From Microthyrium microscopicum (Eukaryota > Ascomycota > Dothideomycetes > Microthyriales > Microthyriaceae), in NCBI GenBank assembly GCA_010405405.1, contig MU004237.1, positions 538,014 to 602,013 on the forward strand: a stretch of DNA of 64,000 bases. Reading direction: 5' to 3'. Shown in pieces: positions 1 to 12,524 of this stretch. Below the pieces are notes generated by a model. The model ran no database searches. It saw nothing but the letters and a program-made list of their open reading frames with translations, and had not been told where the DNA came from. The position numbers and the translations under genes were made by a program. Position 1 is the stretch's first letter; the number at the start of each line of letters is the position of its first letter.

Positions 1-93
1 GTGCAAGGCAGCCAGTTGGGCGCGCAAGAGGAAGTGATAGTGAAGGATGGAGTTGGCTTGATAGGTGTAGGTTCCAAGGATAGGTGAGTACAT
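1..93 (-). CDS. Possible 5' end of a divergent gene cut by the left edge
   Basis: On the minus strand an ATG at 93 opens a frame that runs unbroken to the window edge (31 codons, starting MYSPILGTYTYQAN), with a reasonable residue mix. If real, it is the N-terminus of a gene transcribed away from sft2, and the roughly 1.1 kb between them would be a shared upstream region. The plus strand over the same bases is also open from base 1 to a TGA at 85-87, so this could instead be the 3' end of a plus-strand gene. I recognise no family in either frame. Confidence 0.2.
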   Translation of the reverse strand, partial: MYSPILGTYTYQANSILHYHFLLRAQLAALH

Positions 94-1218
94 ACAACAA
101 TGTTCAGACACAAAGTATCGCGCCGTTTGACCTGCGTTGCTTAGTCGGTGCTGGTTCATCAGATCCATGATGGTTGTGTTATTAAAAGCACCAATTATGG
201 GTGCTTAGACAGCCTATCCTTGCTGGCCGCGAGGCTGGATGTTGTTGTACTTCCAACGACAAAATTTGAAATAGTGCTTTTCTTTTTCATATCGTTGAAT
301 CTGTTGCTTAGAGCTTGCAGTACTGTAGCAGATGTTGTTGGCTATAGAATTATTAAAGTATGATCATCCTCAAGAGTCAAGTGGCGATGATGACCGTTGT
401 AGTTGATGGGAACACCAACCTGACAAGCACGCTAGAAAAGGTATCAGGCTGGATTGTACAGAACTAGCCCCCAAAAAGCTTAGTGCGGCGCAAGGGTGGC
501 TCTTGCCCCAGCTAGCATCGCAACTGCCAAGCGTGTGCAGTGCGACTTCCCTTTCAGACAGGACGACTCCTGCGCTCTCGCTCAAACTCACCATCGTCAA
601 GTTGGTCCATCCAATTCAGAGCTCCACACCATCTCAAATCCAACCCCCGCTCTCTACAACAATATTTCCAATTCTTTCTCCACCTCCTACTCTACGAATT
701 GCCCATTTGGTCTCATCGCCCAGCCTATTCTCCCCGCTTTTGCCCGTCGAAACTTGGAAGCGTTTGCCTCTATCCATCCCTTTACGTCTGCCTAGTGCAC
801 CTCCTCCACCATAATACTTCGGCGACTACACTTCCCGTTCAGACTACATCGCAAGCCACCACCTCCATCTCAAACTGTCTTGATTCCTCTTTGCTGTTCA
901 GGTCACTCTGCTCGTGCGCCTGCTGTTCGAGACATAGTAGTACACAACCGGCGTCCTTATTTCTCCGCTGTGGACCTTGCAGCGATATCCGCTACTGCAC
1001 CGCGCCCGCACAATCTTGAGTAACAAGGGTTTGAGCTTGTTGCCAACCTCTACCGGAGGCCTGGAATCTACTTGGCCTTGAAAGGCGACTATCATATCTG
1101 GCTGCCTATCGCAAGGCTCCCTTTCCTGTTGGCTTGACAGCCGTACTACACCTGTCATTGTTTGGCCATATCATTTCCCTTGATCGCTGCATCACATTAC
1201 TCCTCGACTTCTATACCA
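94..1218. other. Upstream region and CT-rich leader of sft2
   Basis: No gene is supported. From about 540 the plus strand becomes pyrimidine-rich with many CT/CC runs, typical of the promoter and 5' leader of a well expressed filamentous-fungal gene. Open frames here overlap one another in different phases and have low-complexity Ser/Pro/Leu compositions that follow from the CT richness. Confidence 0.5.
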
Positions 1219-2970
1219 ATGGCTTCGCAATCGTTCAGAGAATCCCTAAACTCGTTAGGCTGGTCCCGGAGAGATCCAGACACCCCAGTCAACACTAATG
1301 CCTCAACACCCATTCTTGGAAGGATCCAATCATTGAACCCATTTGGCAATCGTGGCTATGTTCAGTTGCCTACACATGACGGTCCCGGTGCACCATTGCC
1401 TGCTCCAAGTCGGCGAGAGGAGGAAGAAGGCTGGTTTGCCCGTAAGTATAATTCCTCGAGGCACTTTCGCATTCCCCATCGCATTGGCTTAGCAAGCCAT
1501 GAGATTGCTGTCCAAGACCATGTCTGTGAGACCATCACCTGCACAAGCTCAAGTTCCAATGTGACCGAGCTCAAGTTCCTGCGTAGACCAGGCTGTGTTC
1601 ATGCGGCCTGCGCTTAGCCAGATTTCCTCCCCCTGCATTGCCATGTTTCTCGCTCTCTGTTCCAGATGCATTTGCGAGCCTTGCTAATACTGACTCTTTG
1701 CTTTTTCAGTTAGTCGATGGGATCGACTTTTAGTTTTCGGCGGCCTCAATGTGGCAGCAGCTGTCATGTTTGTCATCTGTTTTGCACTGATGCCTACGGG
1801 TTTGCTACTCGTCCGACCGCGCAAGTTTGCTGTCTTGTAAGTGAAACCTTCAATTCTGCCTCCTGTTACCATTTTCTCGAGAATTCGAGTCCCAGTCCTC
1901 GACATCGACCTAGGCTTGCTTGAACCAGTTTCCAACTTCTAGCTGGCTTGTAAGTTCAAAGGTTGAGGTAATGAACTTGAATGGCGCTAAACGATCATGG
2001 GTTACGATCCGCTCGTATTCGTGCCGCTCCCCGCCCGAGTCGCCTCAAACCTACTTGTAAGCCACCCAGTTTCCACCTGCTTGCCGTGTAACAAGAATAG
2101 ACTATGTTGCCGGCAAGATGGTGTAAACTGTAGGACTAGTATTCGCCTTCTCATACATTTACCACGATTTCGTCATCACTGTACTTGGGAATGTGAAGCC
2201 TTGTAGATCGTTACTAACAACATTGTGTAGATGGACGGTTGGTTCAGCACTATTTCTAGCTTCATGGGCAGTCATGATGGGACCGATTCAGTATGGTAAG
2301 TCACGCTCACTTGCTTGCTAGACTTCAAGTAGCTCGCAGACTCACCATGGCCTGTTGCATTGATTCTGGTTTTGGCCCAAATGGGTCAATGTCAATCCCT
2401 GTCAGGTCGATATGGCACTATTGATAGGTTCCATGATTGAGGTTAACACACCATTATTATAGCACTCCATTTATTTTCGGGGCCCAGATTGCCATTTACA
2501 GCAGCATACTTTGGCTCGATAGGCCTCACGCTCTGGTTTTCAATAGGTGTAAGTTGTCTTTCCTCATTTCCACTTTGTCACTCACCATCAGTAATTGTTT
2601 ACTTGTGCACATTGTGTACAAGTCTGACCATCATTGATGCCATGACATTCCGTTCTGACACGCCATATTCGCACCCACTCTACTCTTGACCGTCCCAACC
2701 ACTCTGATCCAGAAATTGTCGCTTCATTATGTTTCTCGTCCTCTCCGTATCCGATACTTCTCCAACCCCAACAAGAAACCCGCTAACGTTTCCCGTCCGC
2801 GTGACGGTCAATAGCTTCACAGCACTTTCCTGACTCTGATTGCCTGCATCTTCCAAATATTTGCCTTGCTTTGGTACTTGGTGAGCTATTTCCCCATGGG
2901 CTCAACAGGCCTGCGATATGCTGCCGGCTTTGCTGGAAATCGTGCCACGGCATGGATGAACGGCTCGTGA
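1219..2970 (+). CDS. sft2: Sft2-family Golgi/endosome vesicle transport protein
   Basis: Five exons read in one frame: 1219-1441, 1710-1836, 2231-2295, 2463-2548 and 2815-2970, giving 218 residues. The N-terminal ~75 residues are polar and soluble (start MASQSFRESLNSLGW); then come four hydrophobic segments with the conserved family pieces WDRLLVFGGLN, LMPTGLLLVRPRKFAVL, SWAVMMGPIQY, SGPRLPFTAAYFGSIGLT and the terminal YFPMGSTGLRYAAGF. Yeast Sft2 is a tetraspanning membrane protein acting in endosome-to-late-Golgi retrograde fusion, functionally redundant with Got1; length and topology match. The start is the ATG giving the family-type N-terminus; an in-frame ATG at 1162 would add 19 residues with no family resemblance. 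Introns 1, 2 and 4 are long for this window (about 270-395 nt), intron 3 is 167 nt. All splice sites are GT-AG. Confidence 0.93.
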
Positions 2971-5390
2971 ATCAAAGGCTAGAGATCATGATAACAGAAC
3001 ATCTTAATACAACGAATTTTCCTAGCATCCATGGCGCTATATCGTTGATGTGTTCCTAGCATTGCCGAAGATTCGAGCTTGATGTTGGAGACTTTTGCGA
3101 TAGGCTCTTGCTATCTTGATCACTATTCAGCTGGTCGAGCGCGAACTTGCATGTCTTCCAAACTATTGCTCAGCTTCCGCTAGCAGTCGATGACTAGAAT
3201 GTCTGCTACCATACGCGTTGTACGCGCAAGTCATGCACTGCCTGCTTCAGAAACGCGTTTCCGATCTACGAATATCGAATAGCATGAATGTCCGTTCGTA
3301 CCCGACTCCAGAGCCTGAAGAAGCCTACCATGACGCCATGATATATCGCTGAGTCTCAGAGAGCAACATTTATAATCAAAGTCATGCTTTTCTGAACCAC
3401 AAAATAGCCTACCCGGCCTGAGCCAGCCTTGCATGACAACTCCAAAATCCCAGTTTGCACCAATGATCCACGCAACACTTGCTAGTTCACTATGCTCACT
3501 GGCCAGTGGCGGACGGTTGCGGACGGTTGCTCGCCCCGCGAGATCCTAGCTGGTTGTGCTATACTGACAGGCTTCGACAAGGTTTACAGACAATGGCGAA
3601 GACTAGAAACTGTCGCAATTACCCTTTTGATGCTGGCGTGGTATAATGCTTGGATCAAACTAGGATATGTTGAAGAGACCAGTCACTGTACGGGAAGTGG
3701 GCATGTCTGCAGCGATAGGAGGCATTACACCAATGCCGTCTTGGCTACTATATGAGACTTTGATGTGCCTATCGTGAGGGTTCCAGAGAGCTGGGGAGAG
3801 CTTGGGCCCGTGATATGTCCGGCTGATCTGTAAACATGCCGACTAAGACAGGCAATCGGGGTGGTGAGTGGTGAGTAGGGCGGGTTGGTTAGATCCCAGT
3901 CTGCTTTGCGCCTTGGAGGGGTAAAACTTTAACTATTCAGAAATCTGGAGATGTTGGTGGTGGGCAAAGTTGATCGTTGACTTGCACGATGATCTACGTT
4001 ATGTGCAAATGGACGGTCGCAAGGGTTGATGTGATAGACAAACCTACCGGCTCATTTTCCTACTGGTTCCACGACAGGAACTGGTGTCTGGGCTCTTGCG
4101 ATGATCTTGTAGGATTCAGAAATTCTCCGCATTGCGAGCTATCAGGCTGTGTTCAAGGAACAAATCACAGGTGAAGAGAGCGCGGATGCAGGGTGGGAAG
4201 CTTGCAATTGTTTGCTGCAAGTGGCCTGTAGGTGCATTGTGCAGAATGCTAGTGCAGCTCGAGCATGAGTGTTTTAGCTTTCTGCTGAGGCATGGCGAGG
4301 GTTCTAGGTAGATCATTGCGGGACGGGAGGTTGTTGTAACTCCATGGAAGGAAGAGCTTGGGATCATGAGAAGTGGGGCAAAATCAAGATCTTGATGGTG
4401 GGGATTTTGATGGGGCATGGTGGCGAGTTGGCTGAGATGGCTCTCATGGATTTCTTTGTCGCCGAGGTCTGAATTGATCGAGGGTGAAGTAGTATTGAAG
4501 GTGAGTTGTGCTATGATTGAAATGATTCATTGGAAAGGTTCTCACTAATGGTTTTGGTACTAGGAATAGATTATTCAACTCGAGCTGTTGATGTTTTACA
4601 CTTGTCCTCAGGTGATCTTCATCTTGGTGTCATTATTAACAAGAATAATCGGCACAGAATACTGAACAAAATGAATATGGACTGCTGAAAATGGTTACAA
4701 CTGGAGTCTCCAGCAAAGTAATACCACATATAATTCCATGCCAGTCTTGCGCAAGAACGAGACTACTCGACTATTTTTAGGAGTTTCATTAATTGTCAAA
4801 ACGATCCCATTGAAAAAAATACAGTTTCTCAGGTGAGTTATCCCATATCTTCAACACGAGAGCAGGTTTTTTCTATACCAATGTTTAACGTGCTTAACAG
4901 ACGCAATATCTACTATCTCCTAACTTCCTACTAGTCTCTGCAGGTCGGTATTGGCCAGCCGAAGCCCTTCAAATCTACATCAAGTCCAAAAGCACCAATG
5001 ACAGGGCATCATTCATCTCGATGCTTGCTTCTCAATGCTTCAATGAACGGTGTCCAAGAGCCTCATTGCTGGCGCACGGTGACCAACGGGCGAATTGCTG
5101 GTCCTTTGCGGCCGATACATGCCCCTTATACTACATCTTACGGTCTCTTTGTCCAATACTTTGCTCTGAATGAGCTTCCTATAGTCCTTTCCCGGTTATG
5201 ACCTGGTATTCAAATTGCAGGTCCCACCGCTAAGGGCCGATTTGGACTATATACCTACTAAAGAACGACAGCCGAACTCCTAAATTAAGTGCGAGCCTGA
5301 CTGATCCGCCACTGTGGTACATATCTTCACACCAATTCAATCAAAATATGTCTTTTCTTACACCTTTCGTTTTGCGTCGCTGTTGTCGTC
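2971..5390. other. Intergenic, no gene recognised
   Basis: About 2.4 kb between sft2 and the GMC oxidoreductase gene. Open frames on both strands are short (up to 100 codons) with no recognisable motif or convincing splice structure. A short perfect duplication (GCGGACGGTT twice) lies near 3508-3530. The part before 5391 is the promoter and leader of the GMC gene. Confidence 0.5.
5247..5254 (+). promoter_or_regulatory. Possible TATA element of the GMC gene
   Basis: CTATATAC lies about 137 bases upstream of the GMC start codon, a usual distance in filamentous fungi for a TATA box with a leader of about 100 bases. Only position and consensus support it. Confidence 0.3.
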
Positions 5391-7430
5391 ATGGGAGTTC
5401 GGTTTCTATTATCAGTGTTACCTCTGGTTGCTGCGCTCCAGCATCTAGCAGAGTAAGTATTTGAATACCTACTCATCTTTAAATCCTGTACTGACATTTT
5501 CAGCCCTCCCGCTCCTGCTATCGCAGCCCCAGCTAGCAAAAGCTATGAGTACATTGTCGTTGGATCAGGCGCCGGCGGCGGTCCACTCGCAGCTCGTCTG
5601 GCACAAGCTGGCAAACGCACACTACTCATCGAAGCTGGTGACGACCAAGGCGACAATATAAACCAGGCCGTTCCCGTCTTCCACGCCTATAGTACTGAAG
5701 ATCCATTGATGAGTTGGGACTTCTTTGTCGAGCACTACAAGGATGAGAAGCGCCAGAAGCAAGACGACAAGTATACGTACGTGACAACGGAGGGCAAGTA
5801 CTATGTTGGCAAGAACCCACCACCAGGCGCGAAGCCCAAGGGAATTCTATACCCTCGCAGTGGTACTTTGGGTGGATGTACGGCACACAATGCGCTCGTT
5901 AGTGTAGCGCCTCACGATGCAGACTGGAGTCTTATTCAAAACATGACTGGCGACGATTCATGGAACCCAAAGAATATGCGCCGCATCTTCGAAAAGATGG
6001 AGAATGCTGTGTATGCCAGCAAAATTTCCTCAGGACATGGACACAGTGGATGGCTGACTCTAAATTTGTTTGACATTTCGCAAGTTGGTCTCCGCTTCAA
6101 CCTTCTAGACGTCAATCTGCTGGAAGTGCTCTATGGTGCCGCCAAAGTTACCGGCAGTGGTATCGCTTCCTCGCTCGGCAACCTTGTTGGCCTCTTACAA
6201 AGTGATGTCAACAGTGCTGCTCCCAGTCGGGAGACGACTGAAGGCATGTGGGCTATTCCACTAGCAGTCAAGAATGGCAGACGTACTGGCTCTCGGGATT
6301 TTATATTGGAAGTTTACACTGCCAAAACTGCGGATGGCAAACAGAGGTATCCTCTCGACATTGCATTGAATACATTTGTGACCAAAGTCACTTTTGGTAC
6401 TAATGGCTCCAGGCCAGTGGCTAATGGTGTCGAGTATCTCAAGGGACAATATCTGTATCGAAGCAGTCCCAAATCTGGCAAGAACTCTACTAGTACCAGT
6501 GGCAGATTTACCGCAGAAAAGGAAGTCATCCTAGCCGCTGGTACATTCAACACTCCACAACTCCTCAAGCTTAGCGGTCTAGGACCAAAAGAAGAGCTGC
6601 GAAAGCACAATATCTCCCTCCTAGTCGATCTTCCTGGCGTTGGCAAGAATCTTCAAGACCACATGGAAATCGGCATCACCCACACACTCCCCAGTGGCAA
6701 CACTTTCAAGATCATCTCCGACTGCAACTTCAACCACGCTCCCGGTGACAAGTGTCTGGAAGAATGGGCCAAGAGCAGCACCGGTATCTACTCCGCCTCC
6801 AACGGCTTCCCCGCCGCCGTTCTCAAAAAGACCTCCGTAGCCGCCGAAGATCCAAACTTCGGCCACATCTCCGACCTCTTCCTCTTCGGCGGTCTCGCTG
6901 CCTTCCGCGGCTACTACCCCGGCTACTCCAAAGACGTGTACCAGCACGGCAACTGGACCTGGGTCGTGCTAAAAGCCCACACAGCCAACAACCACGGCAC
7001 CGTCGAGTTACGCTCCGCAGATCCACTCGACCCACCGATCATCAACTTCAACTTCTTTGATGCAGGTGACCCAGCCGCCGGCAAGCGCGACGTACAAGCC
7101 ATGGTCGAAGGCGTGAAACTCGGCCGCAAGCTCAACACGGCGGAAGTCAGCATGGTCGACCAATGGCCTGGCCCTATGGTGCAAGATGACAAGGGGCTGG
7201 AAGACTATGTCAAGAACGAAGCATGGAGTCACCACGCGTCGTGTACGGCGGCTATTGGCGCAGACAATGACAAGAACGCTGTGTTGGATAGTAAGTTGAA
7301 GGTGCGTGGAGTCGATGGGTTACGTGTAGCAGACGCGAGTGTATTTCCACGAATCCCTGGTTTCTTTGTCGCGATTCCGACGTACATGATTGGAGAGAAG
7401 GCAGCGGAGTCGATTTTGACGGGCAAATAG
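5391..7430 (+). CDS. Secreted GMC-family FAD oxidoreductase
   Basis: Two exons, 5391-5452 and 5504-7430, give 662 residues. The first exon supplies a signal peptide (MGVRFLLSVLPLVAAL). The ADP-binding motif VVGSGAGGGPLAARLA lies at residues 39-54, followed by LLIEAGDD, the first GMC signature region GTLGGCTAHN and the second, GTFNTPQLLKLSGLGP. The catalytic His pair (AWSHHAS) is at about 597-598. The family includes glucose oxidase, aryl-alcohol oxidase, choline/alcohol dehydrogenases and the dehydrogenase domain of cellobiose dehydrogenase; the substrate cannot be read from sequence. Odd point: where aryl-alcohol oxidase has PAGHTQAATY and glucose oxidase its second His, this protein reads IPGFFVAIPTY, so the second catalytic His/Asn is replaced by Phe (about residue 641). 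Secretion is inferred from the N-terminus. The gene stands alone, over 2 kb from each neighbour. Confidence 0.9.
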
Positions 7431-7719
7431 TGGCGGACTGAGGGAATCATTGTAGAGAAAATGTATCATTAGACCTAAAGCAATATTGTAAGGAGGAATG
7501 TACATTGACTTCCATTTTCGTACTGGTACCGTACTGCATGCTTGCATAACAAAACCACGCCGACATGCAATGGTATTACGAAGCAACACGGGCACACGAA
7601 AGACATGTCTCAGCAAGTATAGCGGTCAAGCCCATAGACATCTGTGGGGGTGGATGAAGTAAGCAATACTCGACAGTGTTCTAATCTGGAAGCTTACCAC
7701 CGAAGAATTCAATCTAAAA
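7431..7719. other. 3' flank of the GMC gene, nothing recognised
   Basis: About 290 bases, including the probable 3' untranslated region of the GMC gene. No gene or repeat seen. Confidence 0.4.
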
Positions 7720-8852
7720 TATGCATATCAAATTCCAGTGCTCTATATCATCATTTCACTAGTCTGCGAATCCGCAAAGCAACACCACGACCAAAGCTCT
7801 TCATAGCTGTAAAGCTTTCACCAATCCGCAGGCCAGCATATCGCACATGCCGGAAATTTGATATGCCGCTAGAACAGTATCAAAAGGCACAGGACCGTGG
7901 TTCGCAAATCTTACATGTTGAAAGCTAACCCGGATCCTGCCATTCCCTGGAATCTACAGGCCAGCGGCGATCGCCGAACACGAATGTTGGATCTGGGGTG
8001 TTTCAAAAGCTAACTCTACGAATAGAAGAATATGCAAAACTTGTAGTGATCCTCATCTCGAAGACTACCCCGCGTTCTTCTGTCTTGCGGTGTGAACGAC
8101 CGGGCGTGATGCATTGTTCGGGGCGGGTATCTCATGTCAGCTTTCCGCCCTATCAGCCTTGCGACATGTTCTATGGGTGGTTATACAGCATCATTGACAA
8201 GCTTGTTCGGGAAGTCGTGCCGTGCGAAGGGCATTTGTTGGATTAGAGTCTAGGATACGATCACGATAGTCGATGGTGTGGTATTCTATACTGAATCCTG
8301 ATGGGATTGAATTGACCAGTCTGAATGTGCGATGCGACTTTTGCGCCGCGGCAGCACAGCATTCCCGGTCGATCCAAGAGATGATGTACACAGAGTAGCA
8401 GCCGGGAAACCGCGATCCGACGATATTGCGAGATGGCAAAGGATCGATGTTTCCAAATAAGATGGTATAAATACGACCATGAATGAAGTTGCGATATCTA
8501 ATTAAGGAAGCAGCACCGCTCGATTGACGCGGGCTGCCAAACTGCTGGAAAGTACTTGTAACACAGCCTTCCATAATTGTTCCTTCCGCGTCCCTCAATA
8601 TTGCTTCCCCTGTACATCTCGGGCAACTAGCATCGGCCACTGGCATCGGAAGAGAGGTGTCTCCGAACTTCTAATCTCTTTTGTTGACAAACAGTGATAT
8701 TGAGCAAGAGGGACATGCGGGAAATTAGCGGTTCCAAAACACTTACCCAGAAAACGTGCGGTCGCAAATACCCGCGTTTGAAGGCTGCGAGGGCAATCCA
8801 GTTGCCTTGTCACTCTGCATGAATGAGCTCCTCCAACCGAGCTCGTGTTCAT
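7720..8852 (-). pseudogene. Gene-like minus-strand sequence, unresolved or decayed
   Basis: Several minus-strand stretches look coding but do not join cleanly. One reads WIALAAFKRGYLRPHVFW up to a strong donor (GGGTAAGTG, near 8748), with an in-frame TGA just before it. After a ~70 nt intron ending AGATTAG, a frame of about 159 codons follows (FGDTSLPMPVADASCPRC to the stop at 8191-8193), with pieces such as LFGNIDPLPSRNIV and RTFRLVNSIPSGFSIEYHTIDY. Farther down (7930-7990) TFVFGDRRWPVDSREWQDPG is followed by a stop, and coding-like residues continue in another frame (RFANHGPVPFDTVLAAYQI). An intact spliced gene that I failed to parse is possible; a decayed host gene is equally likely. No family is recognised. 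Confidence 0.28.
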
Positions 8853-10198
8853 GCTGGTTGTGCAGAGTGAAATGTCTTGCAGCTAATGCATGCACATATC
8901 AGCCTCTCAGGAGGCACAGCGCAGCAAATTACAGCCATGTGCCATAAGACTAGGATATCCGAGAACTGCGAAGCAGCTGCAAGGAGGGTGGGAACGTTGA
9001 AACCAGAAACAGGTCGTACATCCTGTGCAGTCGTTGTTAGTCATTGTTTGGATTTTTTGGTATGGTCTGGGTCTGTTTTTGTGTAACAACAACCGTTTTC
9101 GTGGAAAGAAGGGACGGGTAAAGTGAAAATGCGGAGTAGGAGCTGGATCAGTAGAGGGAATGTGCGTTGCGGGCGGTTGATTACTTGATCCTGGAAGGAA
9201 TTGTAATAATGCAGGAGCTGAGTTTATCGTGATGTTAATATGGGGCGATAAGCTGTCTTGGAATACAGATTGTCGGTGCTTGCGATTGGATTTGGTGAAC
9301 TTGAGGTTCTATTCGATCAGAAACTTGATTGAGATAAGGTACTTTGTGGTAAGTTGCAAGCGATAAGAAATTGAGTCTGACAAGGAGCATAGCTTGATGT
9401 TGATAAAATTTACGAAGCAATTGAATTTTGTCCTGGGCAGGGACTGAATGCAGTGCTTATGCGACAAGAGTTCTCCACTTCAGCTGCTTGATCAACGACG
9501 TGCAAGAATGTACTGGTTGAGATGTAGGTAGGAACTCAGTATATCCCATACTGCAAAGAGTTGCAATTTCCCAAGTTCAAATAAGGGGAAATGTAAACAA
9601 AAACCATTCAGGGGCTGCTTTCCCTTACTTCCTCCATTGTCTCCTATCTCAATCAAGAGAGTTGGGTTGACATCTGCACGGATTGATGCGTGCGTTGAAT
9701 TGATATTGTAAACGGTTATCTAACCTTATATCTTACCTTATATCTTCTTGAATTTCCGAATGGTTGTATCCTACTTGGTGATCAAAACCTAAAGTCATAC
9801 ATGGAGCACAGCTTCAGTTAATCAGTACTATAACACTGCCGCTTCGCGACTTCCCTAGATCCTTAAATGACATGATGGTTCCTAGCTGTAGAAGTCATGT
9901 TGACTCGTCTAGATTGGAAGGAGTTGTCGAGTCTTGGTTGTTTACTATCAGTACGGTAGGCGCAAGTCAGCTCGCCAAACCCATTGGTATTCTAGTCTCC
10001 AGCTTCTCTTCGTCTTCTCTTCTTTTCAACTTTCTTCCATCCTCCATCATAGCGCCATTACCACTTCACAGCATCTCATTACTCTCTTTCATTGCTGTGT
10101 TTCTTTATTTCCATTGCCCTCATCTTTCTCATCTTTCTTATTTCTCTCTCCCCTTTTTTGGCAGCACTTCAATTTGCACTTGGCCAGGCATCACCGCA
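8853..10198. other. Intergenic, promoter and CT-rich leader of the next gene
   Basis: No gene is supported over about 1.3 kb. The stretch at about 9990-10190 is strongly pyrimidine-rich (runs of TCTTCTCT type) and ends at the start codon of the next gene. The in-frame upstream extension through this tract is low-complexity Ser/Phe/Leu and is read here as leader. Confidence 0.45.
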
Positions 10199-12524
10199 AT
10201 GGATCGTAGCAATCCTCGCTCTCGCCATGGACGTCAGCAACCTCGAGATCCAGCTGTTCAAGTTGTTGAGGTTGAGGAGCCGGCCCCAGCTGCTACAGAA
10301 ACTCAAGTTGTAGAAGAGACTGCTCCTCCACCCGCGGCCACAGAGCAAACACAGGCCGCTGCGGACCCACAGCAGCACGTTGACCAGTACGAGAGTCAAG
10401 AAAAGCCAAAGCGAGCGAACCGTTGCAAATGGCTCTGCTGTGCTGCTTTGCTCGCAACCCTTCTTGGTCTCATCCTCTTCTGTGCCATTTTCTTTCCTCT
10501 CCGAAAAATGATAAAGAAAGGACTACAGAAGCCCAACCCACTCGACAATCACTACAATGAAGGCGGCATGCCATACAACGATGGACGATACAATGAATGG
10601 TTTCACAACAAATGGTAAGTGTTTTGTGTATTCATTCGAGCCAACCACTGACTGATGATCTTTTCGTAGTGTCAAGGACGGTCCCTTTTTTCCTGCCGTT
10701 CAGTCTTGGCTTGAAGTTGAATCAGACGAATTCCTTCGCGTGAACAAACTGAATGGCCTCACAGTTGTCATGGACTCGAACGAATGCTCCTGGGGAAGAT
10801 CATTCAAGCTGCCTATCGACTGGCCAAATCCGCTTGCGACACCACAGCCAGATCTAATTGACCCGCCCAAGGCTCCCACACCGGTCTCACAGGACATTTC
10901 TGCAGCCGCCCCAGCACCGATTTTGAGTACACCTGTCCCCACTCAGGTCATCCAAATTGTTGAAAGCCTTCCCGTTCAGCTCCCTGATCAGAAAATCACC
11001 CTTGTTCATCCTGATGAGATTCAATCGATTTTGAGCCATCCGGAGCAGTACTCCGTGGAGGAGGTCAGAAATGCCCTGCAGCAAGCGCTAGATGGCTTGG
11101 GAGAGACGAAATTTACCATAACGAAGCAAAATGTACCTCGGCAGCCTTCTGGTCTGAACATCTTCAATGATCCTGACAAGCTTTTATCGATAATGAGCCA
11201 TCTGGAGGATTACTCGGTTGAGGAGCTCAACGAACTAGTGCAGCAAATGGTGGATAGTTACCGAGAGATGGGGTTCACCATATCAAAGCGAAAGAGCCTT
11301 CAGCAACCACTTGGGCTCTCAAACCCAGCCCAGTCTGATATCAGCGACCAGACTCTGGGCGATGAGTTGGAGGATGTCAAGCAGGATGTGGAGTTTGCCA
11401 AAGAGCAACAGGCGAGACTTGAGAAACTACTTGAGTTCTTAGAGGCAACCCGTTATGATACCAGCAACCAGCCTGAAGCCGACAAGATGGAGGATGCCGT
11501 ACAACAGATGGAGTTCACCCTAGAGCAACAAATGAACCTTCAGCAACCGCTTCGGCTGCCGAATACAATCCAGTCTGGTACCAGCGATCAGCGCGAAGCC
11601 GACGAGCCGCAATCCTTCCGAGATGCTCGACCAATCCCCGGTCGACTCTCAAGACATAGCCGAGCTGCATCCATCAAAAGAGCCACCCCTGAAGGCGAAG
11701 AGCATCAACCACATACTGATGTAGTGCCGGCCTCATCTGTGAACAAACCTGCTCCAAGCTCGTGGCCTTTTGCCTTGCAAACAGATTTCGACCATTTCTT
11801 ATGGAGATCAAAAGACGGACAGTTCAAGCTCGCCGTTCTTTCGCCGAAGAAGTCCTCGTCATCTACCGACTCGAAGATATTCCAACTGTTCGCCAAGCGT
11901 CTTTACACAATACATGAGTCCAAAAGAATCATACAAGACCATGAGAAGATGCAAGACCGATATCTATGGAGCGGTTTTCATCGAACTCCAAAACTCCTGG
12001 ACCGCGTGAAGCCAGCTGATTTGGACGAAATAGATGTTGAGGGCATTACGAGACCAAAAGACTCTCACAAGTGGGCTCTTACTTACAAACAGGTTAACGA
12101 GTCGGGAGATGTACTCAAGCAACTTACTCACTCGACCGACAAGCTTTCCGCATATGGCTTTGATCTCCTCGATAGTAAGTTCCAGCTCCCTAAATACTAT
12201 CCGCTCGGCCGAGACTCTCCAGCATTCGGCATGCCCCTTCACACAGGCTACTTGCATCTATTTGGCAATGCTTGGCTCTCCACTGTCACCGCTGAAAGTG
12301 CATACCAACAAGACACGCTCCGTCAACAACTTGCTGGCCACCAGGGCAGTGAGCTCAAGATCGTCCATTTCTGGGATCACCCTAAAGGCACAGCCGGAAA
12401 CGTCAAAGACAAATCCTTGTATATCGTGCCTGATTTCAGAGATCCCGAGGCCATGTGGACACCTCCTGGCAATGCCAGTCAACACATCAAATACCCAATT
12501 TCCCGGGGTCTGCCTAAAGAGTAG
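10199..12524 (+). CDS. Uncharacterised single-pass membrane protein with internal repeats; stop is probably premature
   Basis: Two exons, 10199-10614 and 10670-12524 (756 residues). The first ~70 residues are Pro/Glu/Gln-rich; one transmembrane helix follows (WLCCAALLATLLGLILFCAIFF, about 78-100) with basic residues on both sides, then CVKDGPFFPAVQSWLEVESD. Residues about 250-470 hold degenerate ~60-residue repeats with the recurring pieces SHPEQYSVEEV / SHLEDYSVEEL, LQQPLGL / LQQPLRL and AQSDISDQ / IQSGTSDQ, predicted helical. The C-terminal ~200 residues are a conserved-looking soluble domain (FDHFLWRSKDGQFKLAVLS, HLFGNAWLSTV, WDHPKGTAGN). I recognise no family; it looks fungus-specific. 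The stop is TAG at 12522, but the same frame continues with clearly protein-like sequence (QSVHADPDWSKEALEKVF) to a TAA at 12615-12617. A TGG to TAG change would explain this; stop read-through is the alternative. Confidence 0.75.
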
